Assembly (NCBI RefSeq): GCF_946482535.1
Contig: NZ_CAMLRU010000167.1
Span: 1 to 5,518, forward strand
Source of the DNA: an uncultured Flavobacterium sp.
GTDB lineage: Bacteria; Bacteroidota; Bacteroidia; Flavobacteriales; Flavobacteriaceae
DNA length: 5,518 bases
Direction: 5' to 3'
The notes below the pieces were generated by a model. It was not told the origin of the DNA. It did not search any database and was given only the letters and a program-made list of their open reading frames with translations. Position 1 is the first letter of the stretch, and every line of letters begins with the position of its first letter. The position numbers were made by a program, and so were the translations under genes. Below are positions 1 to 5,518 of the stretch, in pieces.

Positions 1-87
1 AGATTATTTTTCTTAAGCAAATATTAATTTAGGGTTTTTACGCTTTAAAATGTTCTAAAGCTAACAATACCTAAACCTTGATTCTGC

Positions 88-2181
88 ATGAATTATTTTA
101 AAAAACATTCTCCTGTTATTAGTTTGTTATTTCTATTTATTATTACCAATTTCATCCTTAGGCTGGTCTTACTCTTTCTCCCTATCACCCAATCTGATTT
201 TAGTTGGCCGGAAGTCTTGAGGATATTCGGACTCGGTTTTTTTTCAGACTTATTGGTTTTTGTGATTGGCAGTACTTTTTTATGGCTTTATTTATTGTTT
301 TTGTCCGATGCCAAATATGACAAACCTTGGGGTTATCTTATTTTTGGCGGATTGGTTTTGCTGTTGTTATACGTCTCCTTTTTCAATACGATTCTCAATG
401 AATACGGAGGTTCATTACCTGAAATAGGGATTGGTTTTATTGCCTTGAAAACCATTCTTTTCGGACTATTGTTATTTTTGCCGAAGCATCGAAAAGCGTT
501 GCGATTACTGTTATTCTCTATAGCTGTTTTTATTTTTGTTTTGGTAATAGTGCAAAATGCAGTTAGTGAGTTTTTCTTTTGGAATGAATTCGGCGTACGT
601 TACAATTTTATTGCTGTAGATTATTTGGTTTACACCAATACTATAATTGGTAATATTATGGAATCCTATCCGGTGGTTCCTTTGTTTATGGGTGTTGGTT
701 TGATTACTGCTGTGATTACTTATCTCATTGTAAAGCGTTCCCAACCTTTTTTAAATCAGTTACCAACATTAAAAGATAAATTTATAGGATTAGGTGTTTA
801 TACCTTGCTGTTGGTATGCTCTCTTTATGCGGTTCCAATGTTAGCCAAGCAGGAAAACAATGCCAATGTTTATGTGAACGAGCTTGAAGCTAATGGTTTG
901 TATAAATTCTATAATGCTTTTATGAACAATGAATTAGAGTTTGATAAGTTTTACAAAACGATTCCCAACCCGGAAGCTTTTGCCTTATTGAGACAACAAT
1001 TGGATGGAATTGAAGGCGAAAATACTTTGCGAACAGCATCCGTTGATTCGGCTGAAGTTCGCAAAAATGTAGTACTGATTACGGTTGAAAGTCTCAGCGA
1101 AGATTTCATGACTGAATACGGCAATGAAAAGCACATTACGCCTTTCTTAGATTCATTGGCTGAGAAGAGTTTGCAATTTACCAATTTATATGCCGTTGGT
1201 AACAGAACCGTTCGCGGATTGGAAGCCGTAACCTTATGCCTACCGCCAAGCGCTGCCGAAAGTGTGGTAAAAAGAGCCGACAATAAAAACAAATTCTCAA
1301 CGGGACATGTCTTTAAGCAAAAAGGTTATGCCGTAAAATATATGTACGGCGGAGATGCTTTTTTTGATAATATGGGCGATTTTTTTGGTGGTAACGGTTA
1401 TGACATCATTGATAAAAACAGCTTTAGTCCCGAAGAAATTACGTTTGCCAATATTTGGGGAGTTTGCGATGAAGATATGTACAACAAAGCCATTAAAGAG
1501 ATGAATCGCGAAGCGAGTCAAAACAAACCTTTCTTTAACCATATTATGACGGTAAGCAACCACCGTCCATTTACTTATCCGGAAGGTAAAATAGATATTT
1601 CGGGTTCGGCTAAGTCCAGAAATGGCGGTGTTAAATATACTGATTATGCTTTATCTCAATTCTTTAAAATGGCGGAAAAGCAATCTTGGTTTAAAAACAC
1701 GGTCTTTGTAATACTGGCCGATCACTGCGCTTCCAGCTCAGGAAAAACCGAATTGCCTTTAGACAAATACCGAATTCCCGCTATGGTTTATGCTCCCGGA
1801 TTTATAAAACCGGCACACAACACCACATTGATGTCGCAAATTGATGTGATGCCTACCGTATACGGCTTACTGAATTTTAAATATGAAAGTAAGTTTTTCG
1901 GACAAGATGTTTTCAATCCGAAATATCAGCCTCGAGCTTTTGTAGCTACTTATCAAGATTTAGGCTTGATTAAAGACAATGTACTGACGGTGATTTCTCC
2001 GGTGAAGAAAGTGAAACAATTTCAATTGGTTTCACAACCCAAACCCAAAATCAAAGCCGAGTTTCAATCTCATTTTGAAGAAAAGCCTTTGACTGTTTTG
2101 AGAGAAGATTTGGTTAAAGAAACTGTAGCTTATTATCAGACTTCGGCCTATTTATTAAAGCATAAAAAACTGAATCATTGA
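88..2181 (+). CDS. LTA synthase family protein (membrane-anchored phosphoglycerol transferase/sulfatase superfamily)
   Basis: This 697-residue protein has an N-terminal membrane part and a C-terminal alkaline-phosphatase/sulfatase-fold domain like LtaS. Hydrophobic segments are seen near residues 10-31, 47-71, 82-100, 115-131, 137-158, 196-214 and 231-250; an odd number (five or seven) would place the catalytic domain in the periplasm. The catalytic domain starts near residue 326. It shows the metal-ligand Glu (VESLSEDF, E334), the nucleophile Thr (GNRTVRGLEA, T374), WGVCDED (W457, D461), the substrate-site His (TVSNHRPF, H492) and the metal-binding Asp-His pair (LADHCASSSGK, D545/H546), so it should be active. 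In Gram-positives this family moves glycerol phosphate from phosphatidylglycerol to a glycan. Here the acceptor is unknown, since lipoteichoic acid is not expected; a lipid or glycan head-group modification is an inference. The start is firm because an in-frame TGA lies at 79-81. No Shine-Dalgarno is visible. The gene stands alone and ends in the terminator shared with the convergent gene. Confidence 0.93.
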   Translation: MNYFKKHSPVISLLFLFIITNFILRLVLLFLPITQSDFSWPEVLRIFGLGFFSDLLVFVIGSTFLWLYLLFLSDAKYDKPWGYLIFGGLVLLLLYVSFFNTILNEYGGSLPEIGIGFIALKTILFGLLLFLPKHRKALRLLLFSIAVFIFVLVIVQNAVSEFFFWNEFGVRYNFIAVDYLVYTNTIIGNIMESYPVVPLFMGVGLITAVITYLIVKRSQPFLNQLPTLKDKFIGLGVYTLLLVCSLYAVPMLAKQENNANVYVNELEANGLYKFYNAFMNNELEFDKFYKTIPNPEAFALLRQQLDGIEGENTLRTASVDSAEVRKNVVLITVESLSEDFMTEYGNEKHITPFLDSLAEKSLQFTNLYAVGNRTVRGLEAVTLCLPPSAAESVVKRADNKNKFSTGHVFKQKGYAVKYMYGGDAFFDNMGDFFGGNGYDIIDKNSFSPEEITFANIWGVCDEDMYNKAIKEMNREASQNKPFFNHIMTVSNHRPFTYPEGKIDISGSAKSRNGGVKYTDYALSQFFKMAEKQSWFKNTVFVILADHCASSSGKTELPLDKYRIPAMVYAPGFIKPAHNTTLMSQIDVMPTVYGLLNFKYESKFFGQDVFNPKYQPRAFVATYQDLGLIKDNVLTVISPVKKVKQFQLVSQPKPKIKAEFQSHFEEKPLTVLREDLVKETVAYYQTSAYLLKHKKLNH

Positions 2182-2184
2182 TAT

Positions 2185-2217
2185 AAAAAAAGTCCCTCGA
2201 AAGAGAGACTTTTTTTT
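2185..2217. terminator. Bidirectional intrinsic terminator between convergent genes
   Basis: The arms AGTCCCTC (2191-2198) and GAGAGACT (2203-2210) enclose the tetraloop GAAA (2199-2202), flanked by an A-tract (2185-2190) and a T-tract (2211-2217) that extend the stem to about 14 bp. Read on the plus strand the stem holds one C·A mismatch and a GNRA-type loop. Read on the minus strand the same position is a G·U wobble, so the hairpin is slightly better paired for the minus-strand gene. It starts 3 bases after the stop of the plus-strand gene and ends 2 bases before the stop of the minus-strand gene, so it probably stops both transcripts. Confidence 0.88.
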
Positions 2218-2219
2218 AT

Positions 2220-3839
2220 TTATTTACAAGCTTCAAGCGCTTCTGCAAACGACAGTATGCTTTCGAGATTGTTTTTGAATTCCTTTTTGTCAACTCTTTC
2301 TAAGAGCGATGGACAGCCTTTGGCCATTTCTTCAAATCGCTTTTTCGGACCGAGCATCCAACCGGCGGAAGCATTGGATTTGCCCTCAGATTCACTGGCC
2401 ATTTTAATAATTACTTCTCCGTTAAAATATTGGTAAACACTGATTTTCTTGCCTACGTACATTTCTTTGGCGAACTTTTTAGTAGCCGATGCCATAGTCA
2501 TTCCGCCATTATCAACCGATACGCGGAAGGCTACTGTTGCATATTCTTCCCCATTGCTCAAAATCAAACGAGAAACTTCATTGGCTTTGAAATTTCTTTC
2601 CGAGAATTTGCCTTGGAAATCTTTTACGGTTACTGTTATGGCTTCGCTTAAATTCATAGCTCTGCTTTTGTGCATATAACCGGCAATAGTATCTTTTTTA
2701 ATGGTCAACATATAAGCCAAGATATAATTTTGATCGGTTTCTATACTATAAGGTGCATTGGTTACCGGTGCGCTGGAAGTGTTGTTGCCGTAAGCCGGTT
2801 GCTTTTCTTCAAAGACAAAGTTTTTGGTGTCAACGGTAAAGTGACGATTGGTAATTTGATTGGCTTTGAAAAGTGTAAGCAATTCATTGTTGGCTTTTAA
2901 CATTGATTCGCCGTCAAATTTGTCATAATCATTGGTTATTAGTTTTTGACAATACTCATTTGACTTGGCAGGTTTGTCTAACAAACTGTAAATCTTAGCC
3001 AAGTTAAAATAAGCACTGTATCTGATTTTACGGTGGGCTTTTTCGTCTTGGTTGTATTTGGTTGGCAACGACTCAAAATAAGCAATAGCGTCTTTGACTT
3101 CGTTTTCGATATCGGCGGTTGGCTCGGCAAAATTCATTCGGTCGAATGCATTTTTTACGGTTAAATACGCATTGTATTCGGCCAATTGTTCCGGGTGTTT
3201 TTTGTTGGCCAATATCCACAATTTATCGGTACCCGATTTTACCGGGTAACCGAATTCGTCATTCAATTCATTATTTAAAGTATTGACAACTTCGTTAGTG
3301 TAATTGTTTCTGATCAAATTATAAATGCCGTATTGGAAACTCTCCGCTTGAGTATAGCTTTCGTATTCCTGACTTTTAGCCGTTTTTTGAGCCGTAAAGT
3401 TGATTATTTTATTGACCTTTCCATCATTACTCACTACTTTGGCATTCCCGTCTTGGGTGTATGAATATTCAACGGTGTAGTAATACTTGTTGGTTACTCT
3501 ACCGCTTTTATCCTTTGAAGAACTTGTTCTGGTAGTAATGTCTTTTTTGGTAATTGCCGGATTTTGCAATACCACTTCCACACTCAAATAGCCGTTTTTT
3601 TCCTTTTTTTCAAAACCTGAAATGGTCACCTGATTTTCAATAAAATATTTAGGCTTGTTGTATTGCAGATTGCGATCAACATTGGTTACAAAAGAATAGG
3701 TTCGGTTCTTTTTGTCTAGAATAGGCTTCGAAGGCAAAGCCACATAGGAATAATTAAGGTCAAACGGATCTAAATCTGTGGATTGCGAAAACGCGTTTAC
3801 ACCGGACAGCATTAAAAATGCCAATAGAATTTTTTTCAT
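2220..3839 (-). CDS. Secreted hypothetical protein, Bacteroidota type, function unknown
   Basis: The product has 539 residues and I do not recognise a named family. An N-terminal signal peptide is clear: MKKILLAFLMLSG followed by a likely cleavage after FSQ near residue 19. The mature protein begins with a beta-rich, Tyr- and Lys-rich region (about 28-150). A mostly helical stretch (about 215-325) follows, and its segment around YFNLAKIYSLLDKPAKSNEY (276-295) resembles one TPR-like helix pair. A Ser/Thr/Asn/Pro-rich linker (about 350-365) leads to a second beta-rich domain (about 370-480). The C-terminus has a short helical region with two cysteines, C509 (KGCPSLLE) and C538 (EACK end), which could form a disulfide. 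No lipobox and no gliding-type sorting tail are evident, so a periplasmic or outer-membrane-associated location is an inference. An in-frame ATG 135 bp upstream (codon 3972-3974) would add 45 basic residues, bury the signal peptide and span the promoter box, so 3839 is preferred. The gene converges on the LTA-synthase-like gene and diverges from the serine hydrolase gene. Confidence 0.9.
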   Translation of the reverse strand: MKKILLAFLMLSGVNAFSQSTDLDPFDLNYSYVALPSKPILDKKNRTYSFVTNVDRNLQYNKPKYFIENQVTISGFEKKEKNGYLSVEVVLQNPAITKKDITTRTSSSKDKSGRVTNKYYYTVEYSYTQDGNAKVVSNDGKVNKIINFTAQKTAKSQEYESYTQAESFQYGIYNLIRNNYTNEVVNTLNNELNDEFGYPVKSGTDKLWILANKKHPEQLAEYNAYLTVKNAFDRMNFAEPTADIENEVKDAIAYFESLPTKYNQDEKAHRKIRYSAYFNLAKIYSLLDKPAKSNEYCQKLITNDYDKFDGESMLKANNELLTLFKANQITNRHFTVDTKNFVFEEKQPAYGNNTSSAPVTNAPYSIETDQNYILAYMLTIKKDTIAGYMHKSRAMNLSEAITVTVKDFQGKFSERNFKANEVSRLILSNGEEYATVAFRVSVDNGGMTMASATKKFAKEMYVGKKISVYQYFNGEVIIKMASESEGKSNASAGWMLGPKKRFEEMAKGCPSLLERVDKKEFKNNLESILSFAEALEACK

Positions 3840-3857
3840 GGTGGTTATAGTTTGGGC

Positions 3858-3865
3858 CAAATATA
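3858..3865 (-). promoter_or_regulatory. Bacteroidota -7 promoter box for the secreted-protein gene
   Basis: Read on the minus strand this is TATATTTG, a full match to the Bacteroidota -7 consensus TAnnTTTG. It would start transcription near 3852-3854 and give a leader of about 13-15 nt that ends in an A-rich stretch before the ATG, as is usual in this phylum. No clear -33 TTG/TTTG lies at the expected distance, so the call rests on the -7 box and its position. The TTTG half overlaps a small inverted repeat, TTTGG-g-CCAAA (3851-3861), which might be an operator half or chance. Confidence 0.55.
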
Positions 3866-3953
3866 AGGGTATTTTCCATTTATTGAAGTGGTTTGTTTGA
3901 CGGAATTTAAAATGATATTTTTTTTGATTATTTCTTCTTATCCTCTTTTTTAG

Positions 3954-3961
3954 TACTTTTA
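3954..3961 (+). promoter_or_regulatory. Possible -7 promoter box for the serine hydrolase gene
   Basis: TACTTTTA matches TAnnTTTG at all fixed positions but the last and lies 26 bp before the ATG at 3988, which would give a leader of about 20 nt. The nearest TTTG upstream (3923-3926) is 27 bp away, longer than the usual spacing of about 19 bp, so support is weak. The surrounding divergent region (3840-3987) is very T-rich, with a T8 run at 3918-3925, which raises the chance of a random match. Confidence 0.28.
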
Positions 3962-3987
3962 CGGCTACTAACAAAACACACTATACC

Positions 3988-5304
3988 ATGGCTTTTAGAA
4001 TTGTAACTGCGCTGTATTTTTTACTTTTTACTACGACTTCCTTTGCCCAAAATGATTATGCCAAATTAGACAGTTTATTTACACTCCTCGAAAGCAATAA
4101 CAAGTTTATGGGTAGTGTGGTCATTAGTGAGGGCGGAAAAATTCTTTACAGCAAATCTGTCGGAGTAACTGATTTGTATTCTAAAAAGAGAGCTACTAAC
4201 GCTACCAAATACCGCATTGGTTCTATTTCTAAAATGTTTACTTCTGCTATGGTTTTCAAAGCGATAGAAGAAAAAAAACTGACATTGGAACAAACAATTG
4301 ATGCCTACTTTCCGACGATTCCTAATGCCAAAAAAATAACAATTTCCAACTTATTAAACCACCGAAGCGGGATTTATAACATTACCAACAGCGGTGATTA
4401 TTGGAATTATTACACCCAGCCCAAGACACAAGCCGAAATGGTAGCCATTATCGCCAAAACTAAAAGCGATTTTGAACCTGATAGTAAAGCCGACTACAGC
4501 AATTCGAATTATATCTTATTGAGTTATATTTTAGAAAAAACATACAATAAACCCTTTGGGGAAATCTTAATCGAAAAAATCACTAAGCCACTGGGCTTGA
4601 AAAATACTTATTTAGGCAATAGAATCATTTTAGGAAAAAATGAATGTTATTCGTTTACCTATAATGAAAACTGGGAAACAGAAAAAGAAACAGATCCTTC
4701 TATTCCGCTTGGCGCCGGAGCCGTGGTTTCTAATCCGACCGACTTAACCATTTTTATAGAAAGTTTATTCGCCGGAAAAATCATTTCTAAGAAGAGTTTG
4801 GAACAAATGACCATCATTAAAGATGGCTACGGTATGGGTGTTTTCCAAGTACCGTTTAATGAACGTAAAGGATTTGGTCACACCGGCGGCATTGACGGGT
4901 TTAGCTCAGCCTTATATTATTTTCCGGACAGTAACGTGTCTGTAGCTTTAACTTCAAATGGCAATAATTTTGACAACAACCAAATTATGATTGCTTTGTT
5001 AAGTATTTATTATGCCTTGCCTTTTGAGATGCCCAACTTTAAAACGGTACCTTTAACCGAAGTAGAATTGGATAAATACCTTGGCAGTTATGCCAGCGAG
5101 GAATTGGCCATGACCATTAAGGTTTCCAGAAAATCGGATAAACTTTTTGCTCAAGCTACCGGACAAGTAGAGTTTCCTTTGGATGCCGTTAGTGCCGATA
5201 CTTTTCAATTCATAACAGCCGGTATTAAAATGAAATTTGCTTTAGCCGATAAACAAATGACTTTGATTCAAGGCGGTAAGAGTTATATTTTCAGAAAAAT
5301 TTAA
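3988..5304 (+). CDS. Exported serine hydrolase, beta-lactamase class C/PBP family (PF00144 type)
   Basis: This 438-residue protein has a signal peptide (residues 1-20, cleavage likely after SFA before Q21), so it should act in the periplasm or outside the cell. The catalytic domain (about 25-345) carries the family triad: SxxK in GSISKMFT (S79 nucleophile, K82 base), YxN in DYSNSNY (Y170-S-N172) and HTG in FGHTGG (H298-T-G300). The LLNHRSGI motif (122-129) is typical of this family of esterases, D-aminopeptidases and DD-peptidase-like enzymes. A C-terminal domain (about 356-438, starting LTEVELDKYLGSY) matches the small beta domain often found after these hydrolases. Substrate cannot be read from sequence; peptide, ester or D-amino-acid hydrolysis are all possible, and true beta-lactam resistance is not implied. 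The gene is divergent from the secreted-protein gene and is followed 44 bp later by a YoaK-like gene with no terminator between, so read-through is possible. No Shine-Dalgarno is visible. Confidence 0.93.
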   Translation: MAFRIVTALYFLLFTTTSFAQNDYAKLDSLFTLLESNNKFMGSVVISEGGKILYSKSVGVTDLYSKKRATNATKYRIGSISKMFTSAMVFKAIEEKKLTLEQTIDAYFPTIPNAKKITISNLLNHRSGIYNITNSGDYWNYYTQPKTQAEMVAIIAKTKSDFEPDSKADYSNSNYILLSYILEKTYNKPFGEILIEKITKPLGLKNTYLGNRIILGKNECYSFTYNENWETEKETDPSIPLGAGAVVSNPTDLTIFIESLFAGKIISKKSLEQMTIIKDGYGMGVFQVPFNERKGFGHTGGIDGFSSALYYFPDSNVSVALTSNGNNFDNNQIMIALLSIYYALPFEMPNFKTVPLTEVELDKYLGSYASEELAMTIKVSRKSDKLFAQATGQVEFPLDAVSADTFQFITAGIKMKFALADKQMTLIQGGKSYIFRKI

Positions 5305-5314
5305 GCGCTGTGGT

Positions 5315-5344
5315 TTTGCTGAACATAAATTATAACTACTTTTA
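5315..5344 (+). promoter_or_regulatory. Possible -33/-7 promoter before the YoaK-like gene
   Basis: TTTG (5315-5318) and TACTTTTA (5337-5344) are separated by 18 bp, close to the Bacteroidota -33/-7 layout; the -7 box departs from TAnnTTTG only at the last base. Transcription would begin at about 5349-5351, exactly at the start codon, so a real promoter here would give a leaderless or nearly leaderless message. Given the AT-rich background and the possibility of read-through from the serine hydrolase gene, this is tentative. Confidence 0.25.
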
Positions 5345-5348
5345 ATCT

Positions 5349-5518
5349 ATGTTTAGACACCAAGGTAAAGCCCGTACTTTTTTACACAACCTGCGATTGG
5401 CGGCTTTGTTGTCTTTGGTGGCCGGTATTGTGAATATCACCGGTGTTTTGGCTTTAAAAACCCTTACCACAAATGTCACCGGTCATTTCGCTTACTTTGC
5501 CGAAGAAATCATGCGAAA
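5349..5518 (+). CDS. YoaK/DUF1275 family membrane protein (3' end outside window)
   Basis: Only the first 56 codons are present; the frame is open to the window end. The translation begins MFRHQGKARTFLHNLRLAAL, then shows a hydrophobic segment with AGIVNITGVLAL (25-36) and the motif TTNVTGHFAYFAEE (40-53). The pattern of a basic N-terminus, AGxVNxxG and TNVTGH is characteristic of the DUF1275 (YoaK) family, which are small multi-pass inner-membrane proteins of roughly 220-290 residues with no firmly established function; a transport role has been suggested by analogy only. An in-frame TAA at 5343-5345 makes 5349 the first available ATG, and the N-terminus fits the family start. It lies 44 bp after the serine hydrolase gene on the same strand, possibly co-transcribed. 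Confidence 0.85.
   Translation, partial: MFRHQGKARTFLHNLRLAALLSLVAGIVNITGVLALKTLTTNVTGHFAYFAEEIMR

Noticed and set aside
42..61. GCTTTA/TAAAGC inverted repeat with an 8-nt loop upstream of the LTA-synthase-like gene, and a TAATTTAG sequence at 25-32 resembling a -7 box.
   Set aside because: The stem is only 6 AT-rich base pairs, and the box lacks a -33 partner and departs from the consensus; both fit chance in AT-rich DNA.
1..87. Tail of an upstream gene at the window's left edge.
   Set aside because: All three forward frames stop within the first 32 bases and give no recognisable C-terminus, so nothing can be supported.
237..244. T8 homopolymer in the LTA-synthase-like gene as a phase-variation or slippage site.
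   Set aside because: The frame is intact, runs of 7-8 T are common in this AT-rich window, and Phe-Phe in a membrane segment explains it.
951..1563. Open frames on the minus strand within the LTA-synthase-like gene (951-1292 and 1297-1563).
   Set aside because: They lie opposite a strongly supported gene, have no family resemblance or promoter, and their compositions look like antisense translation.
2430..2900. Plus-strand open frames of 73-76 codons within the secreted-protein gene.
   Set aside because: They overlap one another and lie opposite a long gene with a clear signal peptide; no independent evidence of coding.
3135..3148. Inverted repeat CATTCG-gt-CGAATG.
   Set aside because: It has 6-bp arms with a 2-base centre inside a coding region, too tight for a hairpin and expected by chance.
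3227..3252. Hairpin-like inverted repeat CGGTACCCG / CGGGTAACCG with one bulge.
   Set aside because: It lies inside the coding region of the secreted protein with no T-tract, and reading of the codons explains the sequence; no sign of a regulatory role.

Overview
The window looks like ordinary chromosomal sequence from a Gram-negative member of the Bacteroidota, most likely the Flavobacteriaceae (a Flavobacterium-like organism). The grounds are AT-rich DNA, start codons without a Shine-Dalgarno sequence, a good match to the Bacteroidota -7 promoter box (TAnnTTTG), a signal peptide ending in the typical FSQ, and the protein families present. I see no rRNA, tRNA, CRISPR array, insertion sequence or attachment site.

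Layout: (1) Bases 1-87 are a short upstream stretch with no recognisable gene. (2) 88-2181 (+) encodes a multi-pass membrane protein with an LTA-synthase-type (alkaline phosphatase/sulfatase superfamily) catalytic domain whose active-site residues all appear intact. (3) The 38-bp gap after it is almost filled by a hairpin with an A-tract and a T-tract, which can terminate transcription from both sides. (4) 2220-3839 (-) converges on it and encodes a 539-residue secreted protein of unknown function. Its start is placed at 3839, not at the upstream in-frame ATG (codon 3972-3974), because the signal peptide begins there and a promoter box lies inside the extension. (5) 3840-3987 is a divergent intergenic region. 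(6) 3988-5304 (+) encodes an exported serine hydrolase of the beta-lactamase class C/PBP family with intact SxxK, YxN and HxG motifs and an extra C-terminal domain. (7) 44 bp downstream, on the same strand and with no terminator between, starts a YoaK/DUF1275 membrane protein at 5349 that runs off the window end.

Three products act in or across the cell envelope (phosphoglycerol-transferase-like enzyme, secreted protein, exported serine hydrolase) and the fourth is a probable inner-membrane protein. The alternating strands and the terminator argue against a single operon; only the last two genes could share a transcript. I found no convincing new system. The items most worth a second look are the uncharacterised secreted protein, the unknown substrate of the LTA-synthase-like enzyme in an organism not expected to make lipoteichoic acid, and the asymmetric bidirectional terminator.
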